From Casuarina equisetifolia (Eukaryota > Streptophyta > Magnoliopsida > Fagales > Casuarinaceae), in NCBI GenBank assembly GCA_028551475.1, contig CM052362.1, positions 16,298,521-16,362,520 on the forward strand: DNA of 64,000 bases. Reading direction: 5' to 3'. Below, piece after piece: positions 36,481-49,220 of this stretch (position 1 is its first letter; every line of letters begins with the position of its first letter). Made by a program: the position numbers and the translations under genes. Under the pieces are notes generated by a model. It was given only the letters and a program-made list of their open reading frames with translations, did no database searches and was not told where the DNA came from.

Positions 36481-38160
36481 AGCTGCCATCACTGTGCAGT
36501 GAAGGTCGTGCGTAGTTCAAGCATTAAATGGAGGAAGGGAGGTTTGTGTTTAAAAATAAAAAATAAAAAAACACATAATATAATTTTAAATTATGTCCGG
36601 CGAGACACAGGGCTTATAAAAAGGTTAAAAGCTTATAACGTCTCTCTGGAGAGGGATAGATTTCAAATTCCAAATTGGAGACAATGATACGGTTACATGG
36701 AGGTGATACAAACCCCATCTATGATTGACACGTGTCTTGTACGTCTTTCGAAAACCATAGCACAAAAGTGAATCGGCCCTCGTCCATGTCATCTTCATGA
36801 TCGTCTTTCAAACTTCTTTGCAATACATTTATGGCAGAATTTACCCGACTTAATTTTCCAGTTATTGAGTTCTTTAAAGTTTATGCCAGAAATTCTTTAG
36901 ATTCAATCATAATTTTTAATTTATTTAAGTTTAGTATTGTCCCATTACATATCGCATCGGAATTAAGTAAAACTTAGATTTATCTCACACATTTTAGCCT
37001 TAAATATCGTTATAATTGAGGAGTATAAAAAGAAAATGTTAAGATGTAAGTCATTTGCAAGGAAATTTTACTGCTAAATAGTCTTATATGAGATCTACAT
37101 GAAACTTCTGGAGATCCATGCTTGAATGCCGAGATCTCCACATTCAGCTGGAATCGTGGGCCTCAAATTAACATGCAAATTGAGAAGCATCATATGACCC
37201 GCAATTATTTCTCTGTCCCACGTTATATGCTCGACTTAATCACTTTCGCAGGCAATGACAAGAACTTTCTGTCCAGCACCAACGCTTGTTGCTAAAGCAA
37301 AGCAAAGCAAAACAAAACCGAAATAATATGCTCACATGCTTCGACCGTTACGATGATAAGAATCATGGTACCCATGGTCATAAAAGTTGCCGACTTTCAA
37401 TTTCTCAATTTTCCAAATTATTTACTAATTTTCATCCTCATGTTTGTATCAATTTGAAATTAAGAGGACTTAGGACCGTTAATTGATTTAACTAATAACA
37501 TTTATGCAAATTTTGAGAACATGATATCAAAGAATCCAATTCCGTTTCCATAGCAGACAAGAACAATTGGAGTTAGACTTTTTGGCTGTGGAGATCAGGA
37601 TATAAGCATGATTACAATAGCTTTGAAGCCACCGTAATGAGAAGCCAGCTATCCTTCAATGGAGATAATGACTAACATAGCTTTGACTTAAATAAAACGC
37701 ACTTGATTTGATCATCCACCTGCCCATTGGACCAAATATTGGTTCTTGCATTAACGAATACAGAATTTCTGATATTCTGAACTTGTGTATTCTACTTAAG
37801 CATCTGGAGATTAAATAATTGCACCCATATCGGTACAAGACCAACCCAAATAATTATAAAGTTACTGTTCTAGGTAGATGTGTTCTTATAAATAAAGGCA
37901 TATGATGTGTTACCTCAAATTACTAGCTAATAGCACCTAGTATTAAGCAATCTTTTGTTTGATAATATATGCCAATTTATCGTTTAGCAAAAGCCTCATA
38001 ACACAATTTAATGTTGCTTTTGTCATTTTTATTTCAAAGGAATGAATGTAAAAGATAATGACTCAACATATAGTATCAAATTCAAAATTATATCATCAAT
38101 GGAATTTGCTAGTATTCACCATCCATGGCAGTGACTAATTATCTGACCATAGTGGTTGGC
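36481..38160. other. Spacer, no gene seen
   Basis: AT-rich spacer. Its left end is presumably the promoter of the TRM gene. No supported coding sequence. Confidence 0.55.
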
Positions 38161-38206
38161 TTCTTCTTCTTCTTCTTCTTCTTCTTCTTCTTCTTCTTCT
38201 TCTTCT
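38161..38206. repeat. (TTC)n microsatellite
   Basis: About fifteen uninterrupted TTC units, then T-rich sequence. The minus-strand poly-Lys open frame over it is an artefact of the repeat. Confidence 0.95.
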
Positions 38207-39498
38207 TTTTCTTTTTTTGTGCAAAAGCATAATGGCCGTCATGGTTGGATAATCTCTCATTACGCAATACAATGACAACAACAAGAACAACTAGATCATG
38301 AACAGGACATGGAAAACTAAAAAAGAAGGATACTATTTCATGCTTGTTGTTTTCGTCACCAATGTTGTGCAAAAAGACAAGGATGAATTGCTTAAGAAAG
38401 ATTAATTGTTTGAGGACAAGGACATGGATAACGAGAGTTTAAATGGTTGTGCCCAACCAACGTGATTGACAAACTAGCCACTATTCTGAATGTCCTCCAC
38501 ATTAGACATGATGGCTAGAAATTGGGCCGCAATGATTCTATTATATATATATATATATATATAAGTGTTGGAGATCCTATCAATAGTTCCTTTCAAAAAT
38601 GCATAAAAATATTTTGTGTTAGGAAAAAGGATTACTAGAGAACTACTAATAGGCTATCTCTTAATGCTAAATAAATATTCTGGAGTTTCATAGGTATACA
38701 ATTTTACATAATTTATGATCACAACTTTCATAAGTGATCGTGCAATGTTTTCACATCCAACTGTCATCAACATAATTATCAAGAGCCAAAATTTTGATTA
38801 CAATCTACTTCTTGAGAGGGTAAATACAGCCAAAATTTTGACAACTTATTAAACTAGATCCCACACAATCCTTAAGCAAGTAGGTGTGTATAAATTATCA
38901 CCAAAGATTGTCTTGGTTGTTTTATGCGTCTAGTTTGACACATTGCATACATTTATGTATGAACAGAATCATCTTTGACAAGTTTATTACAAGCTCCTCA
39001 TTTATGAGAAATAAGCAATAACGAGTATCTTATTCATTTCAAATTTAAGTATGCAAGAGCAAAAGAATAATCTCAAACTAATTTATTAGGTTTTCAGGGC
39101 CTAAATCAATGACGATTTTTAAGTACAGACCTTAAGTATACAGAGGAGCAAGGGCATCTAAGGGGCGGGGTGGCCATGGCTTTCAAACCATGTATCTTTC
39201 ATCCCATCCAAACCAAAATTCAGCCAAGAAAAAAAAAAAAGAATGAAAGAAGAGGATTTCTTAATTTATTGAGATGATGCTTACGAAAGAAATTCATTCA
39301 GCCTAACTCCTCTAAATTAAATTTCTTCCTCTTCCCTATCTAGAAAAACCTTAAGTAAAAGAAAATTATTTTACTGATATGATCGATTACATTACAATGT
39401 CCAGTGTAAAAAAGTGATATGATCCCATTTCCTCTGAGCTTGATTGATGGATCCCGAAATTGAACATTTTCATCAATATTAGAGGGATATGCAGCTCA
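38207..39498. other. Spacer with (TA)n microsatellite
   Basis: No gene seen. A (TA)n run occupies about 38542-38563. The right end is the probable 3'UTR of the zinc-finger gene. Confidence 0.55.
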
Positions 39499-39975
39499 TT
39501 ATAGAGGTTTGGAGGGAGCCAGCCTGAGGTGGAGGTCAACATCATCTCCTCCATAGGCTTCGGCAATCAACGGCGCTTTTCTAGGCGCCAGATCACCTGG
39601 GCCCCCAACTGGAAGCCGATGCGGCTGCCGCACAGGTGCACCGATGCTAGGTAACCCGCTTGAACAAACCAAGGATCCCGATCTGCCTGGTGCTACGAAC
39701 CGTTGATGAAGATGATGTTCGTCTTGGAACTGGGCCCTCTTGGCCCATTGCCGTTCTCTCCTGTGCGCATTTTGGTGACCGCCCAGTGCTTGAGAGTTGG
39801 AGAATTCCCGGTGACAGTACTGGCACTCAAAGGATCTCTTGCTATATGCATCACACCGTGCTGTTGAGGGCACATCGTCCGAGCCAGTCACGGGAAAGCC
39901 AAAAAGCTTTAGCACCGATGACGGTTTCTTCCCGGTCTCAGAGTCGTCGACGAAGTTGTTTGAAGAAGAACTCAT
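39499..39975 (-). CDS. Single C2H2 zinc-finger repressor, GIS/ZFP5/6/8 type
   Basis: An intronless 158-aa ORF. Near the N-terminus is VLKLFGFPV, a short block shared by the GIS, ZFP5, ZFP6 and ZFP8 proteins. One plant C2H2 finger follows, with ligands C51, C54, H67 and H71 and the plant signature [12 protein letters not shown]. The C-terminus carries an EAR-type repression motif, DLHLRL (147-152), seven residues from the end. In Arabidopsis this clade links gibberellin and cytokinin signals to trichome and root-hair initiation; that role is inferred. The lack of introns is usual for the family. TATATATA lies 76 bases before the ATG, and a long GA tract lies further upstream. Confidence 0.87.
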   Translation of the reverse strand: MSSSSNNFVDDSETGKKPSSVLKLFGFPVTGSDDVPSTARCDAYSKRSFECQYCHREFSNSQALGGHQNAHRRERQWAKRAQFQDEHHLHQRFVAPGRSGSLVCSSGLPSIGAPVRQPHRLPVGGPGDLAPRKAPLIAEAYGGDDVDLHLRLAPSKPL

Positions 39976-40050
39976 GCTGTATCATACAAGGTCTGTGTGA
40001 TGGGTTTTGGGTGTGATATGTGGAGGGAATTGAACTCTGAGATATGCGTG

Positions 40051-40058
40051 TATATATA
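40051..40058 (-). promoter_or_regulatory. TATA box of the zinc-finger gene
   Basis: TATATATA sits 76 bases upstream of the minus-strand ATG at 39975, at a spacing consistent with a leader of about 45 bases. Confidence 0.6.
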
Positions 40059-40144
40059 GAGGGGAAAAGAATGTGCCATGCAAACTAACCCAAATTGCCA
40101 CAAAACTGACCATTAGCAAAAATCGAGGCATATGCAAAGGCCCG

Positions 40145-40162
40145 GAGAGGGAGAGAGGGAGA

Positions 40163-40203
<41 letters not shown>
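40145..40203. repeat. GA/CT tract upstream of the zinc-finger gene
   Basis: Nearly pure GA dinucleotides with a few GGGA interruptions, 87-145 bases upstream of the TATA box. GA tracts at this location can be bound by plant BBR/BPC (GAGA-binding) proteins. The opposing ORFs here are products of the repeat. Confidence 0.8.
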
Positions 40204-40204
<1 letters not shown>

Positions 40205-42110
40205 AATAACGCTAATAGTTTCTTCCTTGTCTTTTCATATGATAGAGTGATAGTGAGTCTTGCACTCACCCAACCTACATACCTATCTACATTGTAAGCT
40301 CTAGTTTCTACTCTACAGAAGCTGTCCTTTCATCAAATGTGTCTTGTAGCGAGAAGGCTTTTTTAGTTACTTTCTTAGTGTCATCACACTTGAAACTTAG
40401 GTTGACCTCTCCCAACAAGAAAAGCAAAATGAAAATCGAAGCGGGTTCCATCTGATGTGTTTAAATTACACCCAGGTATGAGAAAAAGTAAAGGTATAGA
40501 TAGTGGAAGCCGGGAGCCAATGGGCTTAAATGGTTGCTTCATCCGTTATTCTAGTATGTTGCTTTTGTCAATCTGTATGTGTAACAAACACACAACACGT
40601 TGTGACATGGGAAATGGGAAACGCAGGTCTAAACGCGGCTGCATATTGGATGAATGAAATTGAGTGTCTGCCACTACGATGCACTGGGTTGTTGATGCAT
40701 TCCTCGTGCGCCTGGATGATGACTGATGACTATTTTCCCCGCAATCGAAGCTCGTTTGACTTAGCAGACACTCATGTTCTTCAACAGACGACCCAGGGCA
40801 TTCAAGTAGAATCTCCTCGAAGATCCTTCTAAAGCGATGATCATGGACTTTTACTTATCACCATTTCCCATCAAAATCTTGGATATCATCCGAGACACGA
40901 AAAGTTACGTCGACTCTGTTGCCGATATCCTTAAAGCGGACATCCTTTGAGCACGCAGCCAACCATGATTAAATCCGTCCCATATCGCAACATCTCTGTG
41001 TGTATGTGTGTGTGGGCGCCCATGTCAAATGTGTCATGCACTAAACTGAAAATTTGAGTTTCGAATGATGGCCCTTCTTCTAGTAAGCTCTCTCAACGCG
41101 TTTGAGACGACTCCAATTTCAAGCAATTATACTTAAGATACACCAATTGGTGCACTACCTTCGCTATTTTCAGTATATCATGGAGGTTCTTTTCTCCTTT
41201 ATCTTTTAGCTTAAAGAACATCATGGCTAGAGCAACATTTTTGGGCCTAGATCGACTTTGAACATGAATTGCTTAGACACGACGAAACACCATAAAGTTG
41301 ATACATGGGATGGTGGGGGACTACTGGTCGGAGGATAAGGCTGAAGGCATGATCAGGACTAGTCTGGGTTCCGTTGACGAAGCTGCGCCATTCATTCCCA
41401 AATGCCATTTGTTAAATCATGTCACTCCCCATTGTTTCTCACTTCACCATGTGGAGCAGACAATGCCCGTCTAAAATTGCACCTTCTCGGAGTCCATGCC
41501 TCCTATCTAAAACTGGTACATTCTAATACCCAAACCCAAGGGCTTCAGCAATTCTCTGGTGTTTATCGTTGTTTGGCGATCTGAAACTTGACATCTGTGC
41601 ACACCTCGGTTGATGTTCCAAGTGGACGACATGTTCCTGCGCATTTTCCCGCTATCATGGTGTTGTAGACGCTTATCCACTGCATTCTTCCATTGGACCA
41701 AACATATGGCAATGGTTATTGACCTTTACAGTCCTCATGCCACTAGACAACCCCCGAGTTGCTGAGAAAACTTTGTCTCTGTCCTTTGTCCTGTTCCGTT
41801 ATTTGTGGAATGAAGCTATAAGGCCTACCAGCACTACGGTGTTCTATTTGTTATGGTAAGGTCGAAGTATGTCTTAGAAATCGAAGGTTAAGTTGAAGTA
41901 CTTTAAGAACAAGAAAGGAAGCTCATGAGTGAGGGATAGAATGATGGATTTTCTACATGGAATATGATTACAGGAATCAATAAAATACCCCTTTTTATTT
42001 CTTGTTTTTTATGTGAGCGGATTCAAATTGGGTTTCGCTGCGACGGATTCCTTACGAAGAAGGCCCATTGAGATATCTTTATCCTTGGACCACCGGTCTT
42101 GGGCTATCCA
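40204..42110. other. Spacer, no gene seen
   Basis: Mixed-composition spacer between the divergent zinc-finger and FRS11 genes. None of the short open frames resembles a known protein. Confidence 0.5.
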
Positions 42111-42119
42111 CTAGGGTTT
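42111..42119. promoter_or_regulatory. Telo-box in FRS11 upstream region
   Basis: CTAGGGTTT (reverse of AAACCCTAG) occurs about 1.4 kb before the FRS11 ATG and about 330 bases before a putative leader-intron donor. Telo-boxes are common near transcription starts of plant growth-related genes. Confidence 0.4.
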
Positions 42120-43501
42120 CGTCCCAGTCTAACGTACGCCTCCGGCTCAGCATCTACACGCAATTCTCGTGAGCACCGATGGCCCCCCACATGTCAAGAG
42201 TCTCTTCCGTCCAGGTTTCAAAAAACGGGCCACCGATTGATCCAACGGCTGTTGGTCGTAGTGCGCAATCCGTAGCGCGGCGCACGATAGCTCTGCTCCC
42301 CTGAAAATCCTTATCCTTCTCCCCGGGGATGCGCGTTACTCCCTCCCCTCTCCTTCCACATTTTTTCTCTCTTTTTTCTTAATTTTCTGGCCGTTATTGA
42401 CCGTTAAATTATTCCCGTCCCAGATTCCTGGATCGAACTCCAGGTAGATTTATAGATGGCATTTTTTTTTTCAATTATTCTTTTGAAAGTACTATTATCT
42501 CAATTTCTTAGAAGTGTTTTGATTGGTTAGTAGTCGGTTCTTTCCTTCTTTTTGCCCGGATTTTGCAAAGGGTGTGTGATATGGATCTTGTGGAGACTGG
42601 AAATAGACGGATCAAATGTTTGGGATGCAGCATTTTTTGTGGGTTTAGTGAATTTCGAGAGACACGTGATTATCTGTGGGTTTGAAGGTATTTGAATGAG
42701 TTGGAGATCGAAGCTGCATTGGAGTTGAGTTTTCTTATTAGGTTTTTGAGCTTTATTTATGTGATTTGATTCGATTAGGGTACCTTGACTTTTGGGAATC
42801 CAATGTTTGACACGGTTGGTTATGAAGTTTTTTAGGAATTATGTTTCTGAGAGTAGTTGATGTTCATTCAGTTAGGATTATTTTGTTACTATACATTTAA
42901 AAGTGAATGCATTGCCCATGAACATCTCATTTGGCTGATGCATTAAGTTAATACCCATAAATGATGGAGGTTTTAAGATTAAATAATCCTGTCTTGCTTA
43001 ACTTTCTTCTTATTTATTGGTATCCGCCTCATGGAAATCCTATTTTGGCGACAAATGTTTTGATCATCATTTCTGCTGCCAGGGTTGTCTTTAGGTCGGA
43101 TGCTGAGCTAATCTACTTCTTTCATGCCACCAAAGCTGGTGGAAATGGGGCATTTGTTGAAAAATTAAGATTATAGAACTTAACGAAGTTCTGATACCTA
43201 AGATTGAAAATTTTTAGGAATTATATCTTTTAGCCGGGAAAGATCGTTTCTGGAACCAGTGTGATGATACCCTGTCAGGATAATCTTCTTTTGAAAAAAA
43301 ATCTTAAATTTTTTAACCTTCATGGTATTCAACCCTTTGCGTTGCCTATGCATTTTTGGACCACAAGTAGTTTAAGCTGCATGCCCCTGTAAATTATTTT
43401 GTTTGCCTCTATCATACCCTTAAACTGCATTCTTTTGTTAAGCTATTCAGTGTTGCATGCAGGTTCTTGATCTGTGATTTAATCCCTTTATCTAGCAAAC
43501 A

Positions 43502-46331
43502 ATGTCTGAAGGAACAAGCGTAGTGATGGAATCTTCTGAAAATGGCACCGACTATTCTCAGGATGATATTGGAACTATAGAGGGAATTTCTGGGGACACA
43601 ATTTTGTCACGACAAACTTCTGTCAACCTTGTTCCATTTATAGGCCAAAGATTCGTTTCCCAAGAAGCTGCTTATGAATTTTATTGTAGTTTCGCAAAAC
43701 AATATGGCTTTTCAATTAGACGACATCGCACCCGAGGCAAGGATGGGGTCGGTCGAGGAGTTACCAGGAGGGATTTTGCTTGCCATCGTGGTGGATATCC
43801 ACAGATGAAACCATCAGAAGATGGAAAGATGCAGAGAAATCGCAAATCATCACGCTGCGGTTGTCAAGCATATATGCGCATCGTTAAGCGGGCAGACTTT
43901 GAAGTCCCTGAGTGGCGGGTTACAGGCTTTAGCAATGTCCACAACCATGAACTGCTAAAACCACAAGAAGTGCGTCTCCTCCCTGCTTATTGTACTATAT
44001 CTCCAGATGACAAGATTCGGATTTGCATGTTTGCAAAAGCTGGAATGTCAGTGCGACAAATGTTACGATTGTTGGAACTAGAAAAAGGTGTTAAGTTGGG
44101 GTGTCTACCATTTACAGAAATAGATGTGAGAAATCTTTTGCAATCATTCAGGAACGTTGATAGAGATAGCGATTCTATTGATCTTATTGCAATGTGCAAG
44201 AAACTTAAAGATGAAAATCCTAACTTCAAATATGACTTCAAAATAGATGGGCATAACAGGCTGGAGCATATTGCTTGGTCTTATGCTTCATCAATTCAAT
44301 CGTATGAGGCATTTGGAGATGCAGTGGTTTTTGACACAACTCACCGTCTAGATGCCTATGATATGCTATTAGGTGTTTGGCTTGGTGTGGACAATCATGG
44401 AATGACGTGCTTTTTTGGCTGTATACTGCTACAGGATGAAAATATGCAGTCTTTTTCTTGGGCACTGAAGGTAAGATGGCTTTGCCATACGTATGAAGAA
44501 ACTGACAACCATAATGTTTTTCACTCGATCACCTCATTTTACATGTTAGCCTGAGTGTTCATCTCGACATGAGCTGCTAACTCTTTGAGGGGTTGTAGTA
44601 TGAACATTTAATGTTCCTGATCGTATTTCCTAATAGTGTTAATTGATCTTCCAATTTAGGGCCAACTTTTGCGTGGGTGCAAAATACAGAACTAAGAATG
44701 TATCAGATAGATTTATGCTTGATTTCATCTTAGGGTGGCTGATCGCTGTTTGTCTAATATATGACTTTGCTGCATCTGAGGTATAATGATGTTGCATGTG
44801 ATTCGTCATAAAAAATAAACTAGATTTATATCATGTAATTTTTTTTGAGGTTCTAAGTTACATCCATATTGTTCTTGCTAAGCTTGGCTTGTTTATATGA
44901 TTTTCACTGCTGTGCACAGACATTTTTGGGCTTCATGAAAGGAAAGGCTCCACAGACAATATTAACTGATCACAACATGTGGCTGAAGGATGCTATTGCT
45001 TCTGAAATGCCTGAAACCAAACATGCCTTTTGCATTTGGCATATCATTGCCAAGTTTTCAGATTGGTTTTCTGTATTACTCGGATCAAGTTATGATGACT
45101 GGAAAACTGAGTTTCATCGTATCTATAATCTGGAATCAGTGGAAGATTTTGAAGGTGGATGGCGGGAGATGGTGAATAAATATGGACTCCACGCAAATAA
45201 GCATATTATCAGCATGTATGCATTGCGGACATTTTGGGCTTTGTCATACTTGCGTCAGTACTTCTTTGCAGGACTGATGAGCACATGTCAGTCAGAGGCA
45301 ATTAATGCCTTCATTCAACGGTTTTTGAGTGCACAGTCTCAACTGGATCACTTTGTAGAGAAAGTGTGTGACCTTTATTTCATTTCTTTCTATCCTTTAT
45401 CCGTTTTATATGGGTAGCTGGTCAAACCTGATTTCTCTCTCTCTCTCTCTCTCTTCCCCCTCCCCAGGTAGCTGATATTGTCGATTTGAATGACCGGATT
45501 GGATCAAAGCAAAAGACACAACGAAAACTGCAGAAAGTCAGCCTCAAAACTGGTTCACCAATTGAATCCCATGCTGCGGCTCTTCTTACTCCCTACGCCT
45601 TTGCTAAACTCCAAGAAGAGCTCGTGTTGGCTCCACAGTATGCATCCCTCCAGGTTGATGAAGGTTGTTTCCAGGTCAGACACCATACTCAGATGGATGG
45701 AGGATGCAAAGTCATATGGTCTTCTTGTCAAGAGCACATTAGCTGTAGCTGCTATCAGTTTGAGTTCTCAGGCATCCTCTGTAGGCATGTTCTACGTGTC
45801 CTGTCAACTAATAACTGTTTTCACATTCCAGATCAATATCTACCGTCCCGCTGGCGCAGTTTTTATTCATGTTCCACCAACCCCTTCCAGACTACAACTA
45901 CAAGAGGTCATTCTGAGAAGATTCAGTTATTAGAGTCCATGGTTTCAACCTTCATAACGGAGTCAATTGAAACAGAGGAACGCCTTGATGTCGCTTGTGA
46001 GCATATTGCCATGATGTTATCTCGTGTTAAAGAACTGTCTGGGTCAACACATGGCATGAACGACATTGCCTATGATTGTCCATCCGACTCATTAATTCTT
46101 CCAGAGGTGGAAGATGCTGACGGAATTGTTCAGAGTTTTACCATTGTGAATCCTCACGATTCTATCACTCTGGGAAAACTAAAAGAGAGAAGGCCAAGAG
46201 ATGGAACTGATATTACAAGAAAAAGGAGAAATTGTTCAGCACCTTGCTGTGGGCATTTTGGACATGATGGATCGGTTTGTTCAATAATGGGAGATGATGA
46301 TTTGCATGGAGATGCACTGGGGTATTTGTAG
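43502..46331 (+). CDS. FRS11: FAR1-related sequence transcription factor, FRS11-like
   Basis: Three exons (43502-44470, 44920-45363, 45468-46331), phase 0 throughout, encode 758 aa. FAR1/FRS proteins are transcription factors domesticated from Mutator-like transposases. The FAR1 DNA-binding zinc finger spans about 55-150; visible ligands include C94, C119/C121 and H147/H149 (SNVHNHEL). The MULE transposase core keeps all three acidic positions: D278 (VVFDTTH), D340 (ILTDHN) and E449 (QSEAINAF). It also keeps the CxxH block (C361/H364). The SWIM zinc finger is C564-x-C566, C576-x-H578 (CSCYQFEFSGILCRH). From memory, alignment along the whole length is with Arabidopsis At1g10240. A leader intron from about 42444 to 43462 is suggested by ccag|gtagat and gcatgcag. 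Intron 2 holds a (CT)n tract near 45433-45455. Confidence 0.92.
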
Positions 46332-47376
46332 CAGAACACTAGAAATTTTAGAGGATAGGCGGCGCAACTCATCTGTTGGTGAGCCCTTCCTTTCCAAGGT
46401 ACCTTTTTTCTTTTTTCCCCTTGTTTGACTCCGGATTTAGTAATACAAAAAATTTAGTTGCTCCACTCGAAAGATGTGAGCTACATTATAACTGCTTTAG
46501 CAAATGTTCAGGTAAAGGTTTAGCTTAAAATTCATGATATCTTGACATACTTATGCACACTGTCTTGACTAAATGTCCTATAGAAACAAAAATATTTGTG
46601 CTCTTATTTCTGGGATCATGACATTGTTAACAAGTCAAATACATATTAACGGGATCAGTTAAAATCATTAGTTGCCACAACACTAGATCCTTCTATGTGT
46701 TTCCTCACTGCATTGCTTTGATCTCTGCTGCTAATGCTATTGCACGTTAACCTTGCTATGCTAGGAAACGGGAAACCAGGAGATTTTGATCAGGATATGA
46801 GACTTCTGTTTCTTGTTTATAATCTTAATAACTTTGGCTTAATCCACTTCTGTGCTCTTGCCTCTTCTTATTTATTTATTTATTTTAATCATTAAAAGCT
46901 TCAGAGCCCTATTCGTTTCTGATCACCAATTCCCCACGAGGCATATAACTTGTGAGTGCATTTGCTCGGGTCTAATTGAATGGGGAAGAGCTGGTGGTGT
47001 TTGGTAAAGACTAAAGATGTTGGCAGAAATTGGTACACATTAAGAAATATGTCAATGGCTTGCGACTGACTAAACCTGAAATTACATCTGAATGAAATGA
47101 TATGAACATATATGACCTTCATTGGGAAAGCGAAAGGTTACAGTCCCTCTCTAAATCGTTTAGAAACTTTACTTTTAAGTTGCAGATTTTGCTTATTCCC
47201 ATATGTTGTCTGATCAGTCTTGTAAAGGTATCTTTATTCACATATACCTGCTTTAATACATGTAAGATTTCCACAATTCATTATCTCTTCTAGATCACTA
47301 TCTTGTAACATGCACAACTTTTTCTCTTCGCGGTCTTCAACTTCACCCAGATTTTTAAAATTAAAATGGTGCAAAG
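46332..47376. other. 3' flank of FRS11 and spacer
   Basis: AT-rich sequence following the FRS11 stop, probably including its 3'UTR. No supported gene. Confidence 0.5.
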
Positions 47377-47628
47377 CTATACCTTAGCTGAATCTTCACC
47401 CAGAGAAACCTTGCTTAGCCTGCTTGGAAGTGATCTCGTATTGCTCTTTGTCGTTTTTCTTCCGGTAACCCAACGATTGTGTGACCCATAAAGTGCTCTT
47501 TGTGCCAGTGCTTTTCCCAAATTGTCGTTGGTTGTGGCTTTTGTGTTAGGCTTTTTGTCTAATGAAATGGCTTGATTACTGTTGGCGCAGGCTTCGATTT
47601 CATTGGAGTTGGCCTTATCCGAGGCCAT
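47377..47628 (-). CDS. Possible small protein or first exon, unidentified
   Basis: An 83-codon ORF on the minus strand starts with an ATG in good context (AAATATGGC; MASDKANSNEIEACANS...). It is hydrophilic and ends in a basic, Ser-rich tail (TRSLPSRLSKVSLGED). Just before the stop is a consensus donor (GCTAAG|GTATAG), so this may be a first exon of about 80 codons continuing further left; I could not find a convincing next exon. I do not recognise the protein. It would be convergent with FRS11. Confidence 0.35.
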   Translation of the reverse strand: MASDKANSNEIEACANSNQAISLDKKPNTKATTNDNLGKALAQRALYGSHNRWVTGRKTTKSNTRSLPSRLSKVSLGEDSAKV

Positions 47629-49220
47629 ATTTCTCTGAGCTGAAGAACTGAAATGAATTGCGAACCCTGTGATGGAAAAAGCCTCTGGTAAGTTTGCAAG
47701 ATTTTATGGGGCTTGCAACCAACCAAAGGAATAAGTTGGAAACAAGTGGCTTGAGAAGGAATTCCATCAAAAATTCTTACCCTTGGAATAAGTTTGTGAT
47801 GTCTTGTCTCTGTGGAAATCAAAGATGCACAGGGCCACGTGTTGCATCTGGGTTCTAGGAGTTCTCAGGGACTTCTCTTTGACCGGTGCAGTGCAGAGCA
47901 TTATCCTATGGATCTGGCTTATGCACCGTTCATTTTGAGACGCATTTTGATATCTGAATGTGTCGTCTGGTGGAAGCCTGAGCCTCTGTACTGCTAGATT
48001 CGTGCAGGAGCAATCCTTGTGCTTGTAGTAAAGATGAAGCAATGTCTATGTAGGCTGAAGAGCCCTTCACTATACAGGATTCATTTTCTACGGTCTGCTC
48101 TTGCATTCTATATTGTAAAAGCATTTTTATTTTTGTTGGATATGTTAAGCGTCTATTGTGTGAAATCTGTAGCCGGGGCCAGTGGCCCGGCATCCTGGAG
48201 AAGTGAAAAGAGTTAAGCTCATATGCCTGCTTCAGCTTCAACGCCTTTAACGGATATTAACGTCCTTTCATTTAGAAGAGACCAGATGCGAATTAATTGT
48301 TCATTTAGAAGAGACCAGATGCCACCCACAAACCGACACGCGAGATTCTTCATACATATATGTCAACTATTACATTTGTTTTATACCAGCAGCACTTGTG
48401 CCTTTTCCTTCACCCTCCCAAAAGGACTTTTGGACCTTTCTTTCTTCTCCGTCCACATGTACTGGCTGAGAATTAAACAATACATTGATGTTATAAGTAA
48501 TGGGTTCTGCTGACCACTAAAAGTTTGGTCAATCATGGTGCTGTGCTGAGCTTGAAGCCATCTTCATACTACTTTCCCCTGAAACTGGAGAGTAAATCGG
48601 TGGGTGTCGGTGCGGTGTCTGGAAGGAGAACCAGGTGGGAAGCTTTAGCCATGAAACGAGGAACTTTTTGGCTAGCCAATAATTCTGCCATCATTTTTGA
48701 CCTGTTTGAGGAACAAAACAGTGACACGAAAGTTCTCGCTTCTTAAATTTAAACAAGTGAGATCGTAATTGTGGCGGTAATTCCGCCATCCATGTTGGTG
48801 ACTCCTTAAGGTTCGTGTAGTGCGAAGCTCCTCCGGCAAGCCTGAAACATAAAGATATCCAATTTAACGGGATAACTTTCAACCCCGAAAAGAGACGAAT
48901 TAGAAAGGTGGAATGCGAATGCCAAAAGTACACGCGTCTTATGAAATACATGCGCAACAGCTCCACCGAAACTCTGTGACTCAACTGTAACGAGCACAAT
49001 ACCTTCAAAGCAAGATTTTTTAGACCAGCAATCGTTGTGTGTGAATACTTAACAATAAAGCTCGGAACCCGCGAATCTTTTGCCTTAAAGCAACCTTTGT
49101 TCCAAGCAATTCCACAATTCTTTTGATGTCTTTTATCTCTTTTGTCAAGGAAATCCTCAAACTCCATGTTGTCTTTCCTCTCGAGGCTGCAGCGTTTGTG
49201 GCTCTTTCGAACTTGAGAGA
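47629..49220. other. Spacer with short repeat
   Basis: No gene is supported; the overlapping open frames on both strands look random. A 22-bp direct repeat lies at 48268-48322. The last few hundred bases should be the DUF1218 promoter and leader. Confidence 0.5.
48268..48322. repeat. Two-copy 22-bp direct repeat
   Basis: tcatttagaagagaccagat followed by gc occurs at 48268 and 48301, identical, with a 33-base period. Confidence 0.85.

Noticed and set aside
38139-38372. Minus-strand poly-Lys protein
   Set aside because: Produced by the (TTC)n microsatellite.
39660-40016. 118-codon plus-strand frame
   Set aside because: Antisense shadow of the GC-rich zinc-finger coding sequence.
39982-40269. 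Ser/Leu-repeat protein over the GA tract
   Set aside because: Produced by the dinucleotide repeat in the promoter.
45490-45933. 147-codon plus-strand frame
   Set aside because: Alternative frame of FRS11 exon 3.
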